Of a DNA stretch of 42,444 nucleotides, positions 21,970 through 29,818 are shown in pieces; the stretch's first letter is position 1, and each line of letters opens with the position of its first letter. The notes under the pieces are model-generated. The model did no database searches and was not told where the DNA came from. It saw only the letters and a program-made list of their open reading frames with translations. Origin of the DNA: a virus. The stretch is from IMG/VR virus record IMGVR_UViG_3300005536_000008, positions 1-42,444 of that record. One strand, 5' to 3'. The position numbers and the translations under genes were made by a program.

Positions 21970-22296
21970 TTAGCCAACAAGCCTCCTGAATCCCCAGTTC
22001 GCTCTGATCGGCTTGGGCTTCTCCTTCGGCATCAATATCAAGACTTCAATCGCTCCGGCTTCTCCGGGCTGCAATTCCTTTGGATAGTTCAAGATCTGGA
22101 ATTCGTCCGAGGAGGACCAGGGTGCCAGGGTCAGCACTTCTTCGTTGTCGTTTTTGATGTAGATGATGTCCCGAATGCTCTGGCCAGGGCCCAGCCCGTC
22201 AGCCCGCTGGTAGAGTATGCCACCTTTGTCATCCGTTGGAATCGGCTGCTGATAGTTTGCGTCTGAAAAGTAGGAAAGATTGTAAGGATAGGGCAT
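21970..22296 (-). CDS. Hypothetical structural protein next to portal
   Basis: 108 residues, with beta pattern and an aromatic N-terminus (PYPYNLSYFSDANYQQ). The segment IYIKNDNEEVLTLAPWSSSD fits a small beta sandwich of the kind used for capsid cement. It starts one base after the portal stop region. The role is unknown. Confidence 0.65.
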   Translation of the reverse strand: MPYPYNLSYFSDANYQQPIPTDDKGGILYQRADGLGPGQSIRDIIYIKNDNEEVLTLAPWSSSDEFQILNYPKELQPGEAGAIEVLILMPKEKPKPIRANWGFRRLVG

Positions 22297-22297
22297 T

Positions 22298-23722
22298 TTA
22301 GTCGATCAACTCTCTTAGGCCTTGGAGTTTTTGCCTGTTCAGATCCTGCTTCATCTTCATTTGCTGCTGTTCCATCTGCTGGCGCTCTTCCCGCGCGGCC
22401 TTCCAAGTCGATTCGTCAAGTTCAATTCCAGCCTGCGAAGCAAACTTGCGGACCTCTTCGTCAGAGAATGCTGCGGGCTTTGCCATCAACAACGCGGTAA
22501 AGGCTGGCGCATCCATCTTGGGCTTTTCCGGAATTCCCCAGTTTAGTTCAATCTTGGCTTCTTCCCATGGAATAAAGACGCCGTTTGCATCGGTGAGCGG
22601 GTTTGCCTTGTACCAAGGCTGGATCAGCATCCTTTCTATCATGCGCTTGTGGTTGCGCTGGAATCCCACTAGGTTCATCAGGGCGACATCCTTGGCCGAG
22701 TCTGCCGAGGCTTCAGTCAGCGCACCCTTTTCATAGAGCCTGCTTGTCGGCGTGCCAATCGCTTTTATGATTTCATTGGCGTACAGTGCGTGGAAGTGGT
22801 CGAGGTTGAAGGCCTTCGCTGCGCTTCCAAGTTCAAAGATCTCTGCGTCTCCCGGCATTACAAAGTCCTGCTCGTCCTCGAGGATGTTGAGCGACGACTG
22901 GGCATCGGTGACCTGCTGCGGGCTGGCGTTCTTCAGGTTGTAGACGTTCCTTGGCTGATAGCGGCGCATGAACTTGTGCGTCATGTCCTGCATTGACCGC
23001 TTAATTTCAATAATCGACATTCTTTCCCTGGTGCTGTCAATGCCGTTCTGATTCAGCCGGTAGCTGACTCTTGTTACTAGTGGATAGAGCAGGCCCAAGG
23101 CAATAGGCGAGGCGTTGCTGATTCTCCAGCGGAAATGGATCACTTCTGATGGCATGAGCTTCTGAGTCTTCCACCCCCTGAACTCGTAGCTGCCGACAGT
23201 GGCGTTGTCGGCCATGCCAGTCCACCAGATGCGTTTCAGCGCGGTCAACGGGATCTGCTCGAGCACATCATAGCCCTTGTTTCTTGTCGTAATGTCCTTG
23301 TACTGCCAGATCGAGTTGCCGTAAGCAAGCGTCTCCCTGCCGGATGTCTGGACGATATCGTCAAGGTTAGAATCCTGGGCGAACTGGTTGACATGATCCA
23401 CCAGCTTATCCTTGGCTGCGCTAAAATGAAAGCCGACTCCGACAGAGACGGCCGTGATAAAGTCGATGCCAAAGCTGACCTCCGGGTCGTTCTCGTACGC
23501 ATCCTTCATCAGCACAAACGCGTTCGGCGGGTTTGGCGCTACAAACTGGCTGAAGGAACTGATCGGTCTGAAGATTGGATCAACAAGCACCTGTTCCGAT
23601 ACTCCGTTAGCGCGGAACTGCCTGGCAAGCGACATTATTGGAAGAGAGGACTGCTTGTGAACTGACATCGAATAATTGCTTGGGCGAAAAACCTGCTGCA
23701 GGCGCTGCAAAATGTTGGACAT
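22298..23722 (-). CDS. Portal protein
   Basis: 474 residues. Features match phage portals: a wing-type N-terminal region (ENDPEVSFGIDFITAVSVGV), GRETLAYGNSIWQY (about 128-141), the helix with MSIIEIKRSMQDMTHKFMRR, DEQDFVMPGDAEIFEL, the LYANEIIKAIGTPTSRLYEK segment, and a C-terminal Gln/Glu crown helix (REERQQMEQQQMKMKQD). Size is in the normal range (400-550). It lies close to TerL as usual, with two small structural genes between. It forms the dodecameric DNA gate of the capsid. Confidence 0.87.
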   Translation of the reverse strand: MSNILQRLQQVFRPSNYSMSVHKQSSLPIMSLARQFRANGVSEQVLVDPIFRPISSFSQFVAPNPPNAFVLMKDAYENDPEVSFGIDFITAVSVGVGFHFSAAKDKLVDHVNQFAQDSNLDDIVQTSGRETLAYGNSIWQYKDITTRNKGYDVLEQIPLTALKRIWWTGMADNATVGSYEFRGWKTQKLMPSEVIHFRWRISNASPIALGLLYPLVTRVSYRLNQNGIDSTRERMSIIEIKRSMQDMTHKFMRRYQPRNVYNLKNASPQQVTDAQSSLNILEDEQDFVMPGDAEIFELGSAAKAFNLDHFHALYANEIIKAIGTPTSRLYEKGALTEASADSAKDVALMNLVGFQRNHKRMIERMLIQPWYKANPLTDANGVFIPWEEAKIELNWGIPEKPKMDAPAFTALLMAKPAAFSDEEVRKFASQAGIELDESTWKAAREERQQMEQQQMKMKQDLNRQKLQGLRELID

Positions 23723-23724
23723 AT

Positions 23725-24045
23725 TCAGGCCGCGGGCTCGTCCCCAATTATCCAGGCTTCGTCCACCGTCACATTGGTGTTAGCCGTAATGTTCAGCCGG
23801 TAGAGCGGAAAGACTTCTCCAGTACCCTTGATTATTATTTTCGGCGTGCCAGTTGTTGTGACCAGCGCGGTTCCAGTCAATATCCAAGTTTCTCCATCAG
23901 CCGATCCTTCAAGCTGGATCGTGATTGTCGGCGTGGCGCCGTAGCTAAAGCGACAAAACGCGATGACATCCCGACAGACGGCCATCGAAGCGATCTCGCT
24001 AACGCCGGTGCCGGTCTTTGCGTTGAAAACCTTCTGAACTGGCAT
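23725..24045 (-). CDS. Small beta-sandwich structural protein
   Basis: 106 residues from ATG 24045; earlier in-frame starts lie inside the upstream gene. The sequence TITIQLEGSADGETWILTGT and VFPLYRLNITANTNVTVDEA is typical of phage proteins that model a measured-value Ig-like fold. Probably a virion surface domain. It lies between the lectin-like gene and the portal. Confidence 0.65.
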   Translation of the reverse strand: MPVQKVFNAKTGTGVSEIASMAVCRDVIAFCRFSYGATPTITIQLEGSADGETWILTGTALVTTTGTPKIIIKGTGEVFPLYRLNITANTNVTVDEAWIIGDEPAA

Positions 24046-24046
24046 T

Positions 24047-24754
24047 TTAACCGCTCTCCTCTCTAACAATCCAGTCCGTGGTCCACCAGCGATGGATAGA
24101 CGTGCTGGCCTGCTTGCCAAGGACAAAGAAGAGATGGGAAAGGGTTGTTGTCGCAGGGCGGAAGACAACTGGAGAGCCGCGCATGTCAAAGAATTGGTTT
24201 CCAATTTCAGCCCGAACGTATTCGTTCTTTTTGAAATTGACCACGAGTTTGACTTTTGCCCATCGATCACCGGCAGTCTGCGTTAGTTGAGTGGATGCGA
24301 ATCCCGGCTCCTCACCGGCGGGGTCTGCCACATACGCTCCAGAGGGAAAGTCTGCGTAGGTATCAACATCGTTTTCATATTGCCATTTGTTCGTGGAATT
24401 AAGATATCGCAGTCGGGCTTGTCTGAAGCTAGTTGAGCTGTTTGTTCCATCGCGGTACTCTATGCCCATATCAAGATTTTCGCCCGCAGTGATCAGTCCG
24501 AGAGCAACAAGACACTCAAAGCTCAAAACATTTACAGCATAAGGCATGGTCACGTATTTTACCTCGTGGGCATTTCCGTTTGTGGCACCGGACAATATTT
24601 TACAGGATGCTTTGCCCCTACCGCGATGCTGCACATCGCGGTAGATAGAGCCGCCGCCATCAGTGAATCGACCGTACCGCTCGCCGATGTTTATCCAGTC
24701 AAATTCCGCGAAAAGTATTCCCCTATCGTCTGGGACGTGTCTGAGCTGCGACAT
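24047..24754 (-). CDS. Lectin-like (jelly-roll) structural protein
   Basis: 235 residues. LVALGLITAGENLDMGIEYR, RWAKVKLVVNFKKNEYVRAE and an aromatic end (HRWWTTDWIV) fit a concanavalin-type sandwich. Unusually it sits between terminase and portal, so it is probably a head fibre rather than a tail protein. A comparable fold is encoded at 5015-5671. Boundary motif copy 9 lies 36 bp upstream. Confidence 0.62.
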   Translation of the reverse strand: MSQLRHVPDDRGILFAEFDWINIGERYGRFTDGGGSIYRDVQHRGRGKASCKILSGATNGNAHEVKYVTMPYAVNVLSFECLVALGLITAGENLDMGIEYRDGTNSSTSFRQARLRYLNSTNKWQYENDVDTYADFPSGAYVADPAGEEPGFASTQLTQTAGDRWAKVKLVVNFKKNEYVRAEIGNQFFDMRGSPVVFRPATTTLSHLFFVLGKQASTSIHRWWTTDWIVREESG

Positions 24755-24782
24755 CAGGGAGTGAACACTTGTAAACTGAATT

Positions 24783-24790
24783 AAGGACTA
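24783..24790 (-). promoter_or_regulatory. TAGTCCTT boundary motif, copy 9
   Basis: TAGTCCTTAATTCAGT; its TAG is the TerL stop codon. The next ATG is 36 bp away. One T is missing relative to the consensus TAGTTCCTTA. Confidence 0.42.
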
Positions 24791-26254
24791 TCCCTTTCGG
24801 TTGATTGGCCTTATCTTGTAGTCCATGTTATTGGCAAAGTAATCGAGGCCCATGATAAATGGATCGTAAAGGTCGAAGGTGCCGAGTTTCTTGTCGATCG
24901 TTCCCTTTTCGTTCTTCTTTGCTGCGCGCAGTTGCCGGAGCAATTCTTCAAATTGAAGCTCTATCTTTACCTGCAGCTGCTTGACCTGTATGCTGGCGTT
25001 GTCAGTCATTATCTGGCCCCTTTCCCGGAAGTTGATAGGCTGTGTTGTTATCTTGGGCTTAAACTCCTCTATCAGGCCAGGATTGGCGGCATCGATTCGG
25101 AGCACCATGTAGCCATAGTACGTGATAGAGTTGTTGATTATCGAGATCAACTCTGTCTGTGACGGCCGGGAATATTCCGCTGCTTGGATCACGTGCGGGA
25201 TCCCGTCGCGCTGCTCAAAGCCAACGAGCCCCGACTTGCTTGAGCCATAGCCAGGGTCGACATCAAGCACCCGCTCATATTGCTTCTCGTGCTTGATTGG
25301 ATAGGAAACGGTGCAGAGCTCGAGGGCCTTGACGTCGAATATGTCGCCGGAGCCGTGTCCCCACTGGTGCATGTAATTGCGCTGGAAACTTGGATCGTCT
25401 TTGATCAGATCGATGTCATCTTTCCTATAGAGCGAAGTGAAGGATTCCGGATGAACCTCAAGGCCGACGTGATAGTCGAGAATGTATTTCTTGTAGATAC
25501 TCGGCTCTTCCCTTTCGATGTCGTACATAAAGCCCGCCGGGACATCACCGGCTGTCGAAACAAACACAATGATTACATCGGCCCCGCCGATATAATGCTC
25601 TGCAGCATCTTTGACCTTCTGCTGCTGCTCCGCCATGATCCTGAAAAAGGCACCTTCGTCAATGAGTATCAGCTTCATGTTGGGCTTGTTCCTTACCGCG
25701 TCGATGCCCTTGTTGTCGGCAGGATAGGCCTTGAAGAGGACCGTGTTCAGCGTGAATTCCTTGCGGGTGTTGTAACGCTCGTTGATCGGGACTTTGTAGT
25801 TGCCAGTGCCCCTGTCTTCTATGTCCTTGATTTCCAGTATGCCTTTAGCCCGGGAGATCATGCCCTCCGACTCGCCAAGACCGGTGCCGACTACGATGGC
25901 AACTTCTCCGTTGCGCCAGGCAATGTTGTTTAGAGCCTGATCTTCAGCGTAGGAAAGCCAGAACTCAGTTGCGCCTATTTTCGGTGGCTTCAGGATGTAG
26001 AAATAGCGAACACCGTTCTGCAGGTCTCGTAGGATGTCTTCCTGCCAAGAATAGAGCGGATGACGCTGGCCCCAGCGCTTCGGTAGGCCTCGCCAATGCC
26101 AGAAGCAACAAGCGCTGCCGTCGGGAATAACCTGCCCATCACGAAGGTAATGTCCACACCAAAAACCATACTGAAGGCTCGGCGGCTGCCAGCCTTTTTC
26201 GCCCAGCGAAAAATGTTGCTCCAGCCGCTTGAGCCGGGCATCCGATGAGCTCAA
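24788..26254 (-). CDS. terL: Terminase large subunit
   Basis: 488 residues. ATPase: a Walker A-like loop LKPPKIGATEF (89-98), which deviates from the usual GKS/GKT, then Walker B LILIDE (195-200) and a coupling motif around FVSTAGD (231-237). Nuclease: first acidic motif LDVDPGYGSSKSG (330-342, Asp331/333), a second Asp in VLRIDAANPG (Asp388), and a third in FDLYDPFIMGLDYF (about 463-475). It cuts and pumps DNA into the prohead. The start is TTG 26254 directly after the previous TAG. It is preceded by a small-terminase candidate. Confidence 0.92.
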   Translation of the reverse strand: MSSSDARLKRLEQHFSLGEKGWQPPSLQYGFWCGHYLRDGQVIPDGSACCFWHWRGLPKRWGQRHPLYSWQEDILRDLQNGVRYFYILKPPKIGATEFWLSYAEDQALNNIAWRNGEVAIVVGTGLGESEGMISRAKGILEIKDIEDRGTGNYKVPINERYNTRKEFTLNTVLFKAYPADNKGIDAVRNKPNMKLILIDEGAFFRIMAEQQQKVKDAAEHYIGGADVIIVFVSTAGDVPAGFMYDIEREEPSIYKKYILDYHVGLEVHPESFTSLYRKDDIDLIKDDPSFQRNYMHQWGHGSGDIFDVKALELCTVSYPIKHEKQYERVLDVDPGYGSSKSGLVGFEQRDGIPHVIQAAEYSRPSQTELISIINNSITYYGYMVLRIDAANPGLIEEFKPKITTQPINFRERGQIMTDNASIQVKQLQVKIELQFEELLRQLRAAKKNEKGTIDKKLGTFDLYDPFIMGLDYFANNMDYKIRPINRKG

Positions 26255-26512
26255 CTACTTTGTCACCGGCGCGGTCTTTTGTACAAGTCCAGCTAACTCT
26301 TCCAGCTTCTTTAGGCGCTCTTCGAGTTCTCGCTCTTTTTCTGACTTGGCAATGTGCCCCTTGGTCGCAGCTATGTAGCACAGCTCATGGCTGATGACAA
26401 GTTGCAACTTTAGATTATTGGCGTTCTTGTCGGCCCTTGTTTGCAGTCGCTTGAACATTTTGCGTAGAGCAAGGCCCTCATATTTGTTATCGGACCAGGT
26501 GCGATTTGCCAT
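26255..26512 (-). CDS. Possible terminase small subunit
   Basis: 85 residues immediately upstream of TerL. The first half is basic and helical (YEGLALRKMFKRLQTRADKN) and the second a coiled coil (SEKERELEERLKKLEELAGL). Size, charge and position suit a DNA-recognising small terminase, but no helix-turn-helix was clearly recognised. Boundary motif copy 10 and a GC-rich palindrome (CCCCCGGGGG, 26549-26558) precede it, marking the start of the late region. Confidence 0.5.
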   Translation of the reverse strand: MANRTWSDNKYEGLALRKMFKRLQTRADKNANNLKLQLVISHELCYIAATKGHIAKSEKERELEERLKKLEELAGLVQKTAPVTK

Positions 26513-26573
26513 GATTATTGAACATACTCCCTGTGAGCGTGAGCATGACCCCCGGGGGTAAAAAAACGAACTA

Positions 26574-26581
26574 AGGAACTA
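26574..26581 (-). promoter_or_regulatory. TAGTTCCT boundary motif, copy 10
   Basis: TAGTTCCTTAGTTCGT followed by T7; it lies eight bases after the zinc-ribbon TAG and 69 bp before the ATG at 26512. A second TTAGTTCG sits within the same copy. It is at the head of the whole late region. Confidence 0.5.
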
Positions 26582-26589
26582 TTTGATTC

Positions 26590-26727
26590 CTAGCTATAAC
26601 AAGTGCACAGGCGATCGTTCTTGCCACAGCCTTTGCAGAGATAGCGCCATGCCTGGTGGGCTTTGTCATATACCCGGTCCTGTTGTTGGCCGCACTTGGT
26701 GCAGGTGTAGAATGGTTTTTGCAGAAA
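26590..26727 (-). pseudogene. Zinc-ribbon extension separated from ParB-like gene by in-frame UGA
   Basis: 45 codons follow the ParB-like gene's TGA (26730-26728) in the same frame and end in TAG. They encode a good double-Cys-pair ribbon (FYTCTKCG and LCKGCGKN) and a CTCYS end. No ATG, GTG or TTG is available before the first Cys pair; the only near-start is a CTG at codon 2. The ribbon therefore looks like the original C-terminus of the upstream protein cut off by a nonsense change, or a read-through extension, or a CTG-started miniprotein. Confidence 0.6.
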
Positions 26728-27579
26728 TCAGGAAGCGTTCCAGATGCTATTCAATACTTCATTGGCCTGCTCGAACTGCAGCATGCCCCGGCCAAGCTTT
26801 GACAGCTCTGCCACTTGCTTGTCCTTGGAGACTGCTTTGATGAAGTGAATGAATCTTTGAGTAAACTTTGGATTGTCTGAATGATTCTGCGCGAATATCC
26901 TGCAGATTGTGAAAAAGATCGTGGTCTTTGGCACCGGCCCTCTCTTTTCAATCACTCCTGCCTGTGCTGTCCTGATCAGGCTGAGCATTTGATGCATCGC
27001 ATCGATATCTTTTGCTGGCATCTTGATGGCGAGGTTGATTACTCTCTCGCGGTGCGCCGTCTCCCTTATGCTCTTGACGCTGCCGTAATGCGAGCCCTTG
27101 ATTATCAGGCTGAAAGGCAGCTTGTTTTCGTGGGTTGAATAGAACACGCAGAATTCCTTTAGCCGGTTGAAAAGTGCGATGGATCCATCATCATAGGATT
27201 TCAGGATGTCATCAAGCGTCAGGGGCTTGCCGCTGTTGAGCATTCGATAGGCGACCCGCGCATCCTCTCCGTAGAGGATTTTCACGCCGAAAGTGTACTG
27301 TGAAATCTTGCCTTCGTCACGCAGGAGCTTGAGGGCCTCGATCCGGTGCTGGCCATCAATGACTTCATAGGGCACATCGTCAGTCTTCCTGGCCATCACG
27401 CTGATGATCGGGTCGAACAGTCTGCCATTCATGATCGCTTCTGCGATCTCTTTTACATGCGATTGCTTTATGTCGCGCTCAAAGGCTGCGACTTCAAACT
27501 CGCCCTCCAATTGATCAAGGTCCCATTCGTTGTAGATTTCGATTTGCAGACGTTTGCTAACGGTCGATACCTGCGTCAT
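26728..27579 (-). CDS. ParB-like / DGQHR-domain protein
   Basis: 283 residues. The signature VIDGQHRIEALKLL lies at 73-86, preceded by FERDIKQSHVKEIAEAIMNG and RLFDPIISVM. This is the ParB/Srx-type fold found in ParB, DndB and related proteins; DGQHR subtypes occur in DNA-modification systems and mobile elements. The rest is helical (LIRTAQAGVI). It may act in DNA partition, modification control or defence evasion. A zinc ribbon follows in frame after the stop. Confidence 0.8.
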   Translation of the reverse strand: MTQVSTVSKRLQIEIYNEWDLDQLEGEFEVAAFERDIKQSHVKEIAEAIMNGRLFDPIISVMARKTDDVPYEVIDGQHRIEALKLLRDEGKISQYTFGVKILYGEDARVAYRMLNSGKPLTLDDILKSYDDGSIALFNRLKEFCVFYSTHENKLPFSLIIKGSHYGSVKSIRETAHRERVINLAIKMPAKDIDAMHQMLSLIRTAQAGVIEKRGPVPKTTIFFTICRIFAQNHSDNPKFTQRFIHFIKAVSKDKQVAELSKLGRGMLQFEQANEVLNSIWNAS

Positions 27580-27612
27580 GCCTCTGCTCCGCTCGTTCCC
27601 CTTAATTAGAAA

Positions 27613-27744
27613 TCAGAGATTATCTGTGGTTGCGTCCGGAAAACTGAAGTGAGTCTTGGTCGTGCAGCACGGCCCATTGCAAAAACAGTGTGGGCATCCG
27701 CAGGTCTTGATTGTTGATGAATCGGCAGTGGTGCTATCGCTCAT
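27613..27744 (-). CDS. Cys-rich 43-residue miniprotein
   Basis: ATG 27744 overlaps the previous stop as ATGA. The product holds CGCPHCFCNGPCC: six Cys and one His in 13 residues, flanked by Thr/Ser/Asp-rich arms. It probably binds a metal. The function is unknown. The longer frame reading in from 27996 is a shadow of the upstream gene. Confidence 0.72.
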   Translation of the reverse strand: MSDSTTADSSTIKTCGCPHCFCNGPCCTTKTHFSFPDATTDNL

Positions 27745-28892
27745 CGATGGATGACGGCCTCTTCGTCTATTGCGATCTGGTTGTCCTTCTTCCACTTTGA
27801 AAACTCGAGGATGCTTGGCATTAGATCGATCTCCCTGGAATTGGGATTCTTGTAAAGCATGCCTGGCTCGGGATCTGACTTGTGGCCGCACTTGAAGCAG
27901 TGCTGCAGGAATGTCGCTGGCATGTTGTCGTTTGAAACGCTGTCCTCCGTCTTGACGTGCAGGCTTCCGCAAACATGGAAAGTGGCATTGCCACATTTTT
28001 CACATCTGCCAGCCGAACGCTTGTTCGGATGCTTGCAGCCGTTGCATATCCTGGCCCTGCAGGGATATCCGGAGAATTCATAATAGACGGCTTCGTCGAC
28101 GGTCTTTAATCGCATGATCATTGGCAGCTCCGGCACCCAGCCCATGATCACCTTGCGCGTTTGCTTGGCCACCGATTCAATAAATGGCCTGACCCAGCAG
28201 GAGTAATGGTAGTCGGCTTCGTTGACTCCGTAGAGGATCGCCTTCTGCAGGAGCACGTGCAAAGTGTTCACTTTGTACTCCCTGCGCCTGTCGAAAGCGT
28301 CATTTGCATTTTTTATCATTGCCTTGGCAAATGGATAGAATTCTTTCAACTCCGCATCAAATTTACGCTGTTTTTCTGGCGCATCCTTCAAGTTCTGGAG
28401 CGCCTGCTTGACATCCGGATGGTCCCTGGTATGCTCCTCCATTACGAGCTCTAGTTGTTCCTTGCATCGCTCCTCTTGATCCAGAAAATATTCTGTTCGC
28501 AGAACGTTCTTGACGGCCTTGCAAAGGCCCTCGAGCAAGTCGAAAATTTCAAAATAAGGACCGTTAGAGATTTCATACCTATTTAAGGAACTGTTATTTT
28601 CGGACAATTGTCCGTTTTCTTCCGGTAGGTCGATGCCGCCTTCCTTGAGGATCCGCCGGATGTGGCGCTCGCCGTAGAACTGCTCAAAGTCTTCATAAAC
28701 TTTGCCTACAATCTTGTGCCTTGGATCTCCCATCTGGATGCGAAGGTCGGCAGCCTTGCGATACCAGTAATGAATGTCTTCGATTGACTGGCTGCTCAGA
28801 GATACCGGCGCCACCTTCTTGATGAGCGCGACTCCCTGGTTGACAACATATTCGTATTCCGCCTGCAGATCAGCCGGTCTAATTTTCTGCAC
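27741..28892 (-). CDS. Hypothetical protein with C-terminal zinc ribbons
   Basis: 383 residues from GTG 28892. The long helical N-terminal part (1-270; YRKAADLRIQMGDPRHKIVG, ERHIRRILKEGGIDL) looks like a DNA-binding or replication scaffold. The C-terminal part has two ribbons: ICNGCKHP...RCEKCGN and a HVCGS...HCFKCGH pair. It is one of the larger early genes and the family is not recognised. Candidates are a replication initiator or transcription regulator; context alone does not decide. Confidence 0.7.
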   Translation of the reverse strand: MQKIRPADLQAEYEYVVNQGVALIKKVAPVSLSSQSIEDIHYWYRKAADLRIQMGDPRHKIVGKVYEDFEQFYGERHIRRILKEGGIDLPEENGQLSENNSSLNRYEISNGPYFEIFDLLEGLCKAVKNVLRTEYFLDQEERCKEQLELVMEEHTRDHPDVKQALQNLKDAPEKQRKFDAELKEFYPFAKAMIKNANDAFDRRREYKVNTLHVLLQKAILYGVNEADYHYSCWVRPFIESVAKQTRKVIMGWVPELPMIMRLKTVDEAVYYEFSGYPCRARICNGCKHPNKRSAGRCEKCGNATFHVCGSLHVKTEDSVSNDNMPATFLQHCFKCGHKSDPEPGMLYKNPNSREIDLMPSILEFSKWKKDNQIAIDEEAVIHR

Positions 28893-29277
28893 TAACCTTC
28901 CCCTCCCCGCTAGTCAAGTTCTCCTTCATCAGTATATGGGCATGTTTGTGACATTCAGGACATAACTCTACAGCAGCGCGTAGTGGATCGCCTGCATGAT
29001 ATTCAAAATGATGCATATGAGTCCGGCTGATTTCACCCTTGATGACACTTTTCCCACAGCCTTGACATACGCCGGTCCTTGGATTGATCTTTAACTTGAC
29101 TGATTTACCTCTGAAGCAAACATTCTTGCCGGACCGTTTTGCCTCCCAGCATTTGCTACATAGAAAACCATCAGAATCGATAAACCAATCTTGCTGTCCG
29201 TTCTTTCGTGTGTAGGTGTTCGTTGAGCCACAGGAATGGCACCTACGTTGCAAAATTACTGTTGTTCGTTCCCCCAA
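28879..29277 (-). CDS. HNH endonuclease with extra zinc ribbon
   Basis: 132 residues from TTG 29277. The N-terminal ribbon is CHSCGS...CSKCWE. The HNH core is CQGCGKS, then MHHFEYHAGDPLRAAVELC and CHKHAH. The layout matches homing-type HNH proteins of viruses, which add ribbons for DNA recognition. It overlaps the next gene by 14 bases. It is one of three HNH genes in the window. Confidence 0.82.
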   Translation of the reverse strand: MGERTTVILQRRCHSCGSTNTYTRKNGQQDWFIDSDGFLCSKCWEAKRSGKNVCFRGKSVKLKINPRTGVCQGCGKSVIKGEISRTHMHHFEYHAGDPLRAAVELCPECHKHAHILMKENLTSGEGKVSAEN

Positions 29278-29324
29278 CCCGCTCCGAACCCCAGTGGCTC
29301 AGACTCTAAATTACTATAATAACT

Positions 29325-29477
29325 CTATGCGCTTTTTTCTGGTACAATCTTCTGTATCTCAAACCAATGACCCCTGCGACAGCGATATCTTTGGATGACT
29401 CGATCCGCGTATTGCAACTTGCCCCGCTTGACAGCCTCGTCGCTACAGATCGGACACCGGACAGGAGCCCTCTTCAT
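29325..29477 (-). CDS. Zinc-ribbon miniprotein (50 residues)
   Basis: ATG 29477 overlaps the upstream TGA as TGATG; stop TAG is at 29327-29325. It has VRCPICSD near residue 8 and RCRRGHW near residue 33, giving a Cys3His ligand set. It is highly basic. It is closely similar in design to the next gene upstream (both have an MKRA start and a C-x2-C / C-x2-G-H-type pair). It is probably a nucleic-acid binder. Confidence 0.72.
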   Translation of the reverse strand: MKRAPVRCPICSDEAVKRGKLQYADRVIQRYRCRRGHWFEIQKIVPEKSA

Positions 29478-29665
29478 CAGGACTGATAGTTACCGGCAAG
29501 CACGTACTTGCCCTTCTTCTTCCGCAGCCAGTGTGCTGCAGGAGTAAAGACGAACTGGTTGATGTGGTAGTACACTCCGCAGCGCCAGCATCGATACGCT
29601 CGCTTTGCTTTCAGATAGAATAGGGTGACTGGATGGCCCTTCGGGCAGACGGCTGCGCGCTTCAA
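29477..29665 (-). CDS. Zinc-ribbon protein
   Basis: 62 residues: MKRAAVCPKGHP then YRCWRCGVYYH. The ligand pattern is C-x2-G-H and C-x2-C. The C-terminus is basic. It overlaps the C2H2 gene (ATGA at 29665) and the next miniprotein (TGATG). The shared MKRA start suggests it arose with its neighbour by duplication. Confidence 0.72.
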   Translation of the reverse strand: MKRAAVCPKGHPVTLFYLKAKRAYRCWRCGVYYHINQFVFTPAAHWLRKKKGKYVLAGNYQS

Positions 29666-29817
29666 TATGCGTGTTTGTCCGCCTTGTGGCCGTGAAGCTC
29701 TTTGTAACTGTGGAAGCGCTCACCGCATTTGTCGCACCGGTAGGGCCTGCGATCCAAAACATCTGAAGGCTTGTAAAATTTGTCTACCAGAGTATGGGGG
29801 ATCCTATGCTTTGGCAT
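29662..29817 (-). CDS. C2H2 zinc-finger protein
   Basis: 51 residues from ATG 29817, just after the methyltransferase stop. One classic finger is present: YRCDKCGERFHSYKELHGHK then ADKHAY (C-x2-C-x12-H-x4-H, Cys28/31, His44/49). Single C2H2 proteins are common in archaeal viruses and usually bind DNA. The N-terminal 25 residues are basic and Tyr-rich. Confidence 0.8.
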   Translation of the reverse strand: MPKHRIPHTLVDKFYKPSDVLDRRPYRCDKCGERFHSYKELHGHKADKHAY

Positions 29818-29818
29818 T

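Noticed and set aside
25280-25933. 217-codon open frame on the plus strand
   Set aside because: It lies wholly antisense to the large terminase gene, whose motifs are clear, and its product has no recognisable domain.
26549-26558. CCCCCGGGGG palindrome as a cos or pac site
   Set aside because: It is near the terminase genes, but a single short GC palindrome is not enough evidence to call a packaging site.
26728-26730. UGA as selenocysteine codon in the ParB-like gene
   Set aside because: The position is not in a redox motif, no selenocysteine insertion element was seen, and selenocysteine use in archaea is known mainly from methanogens.
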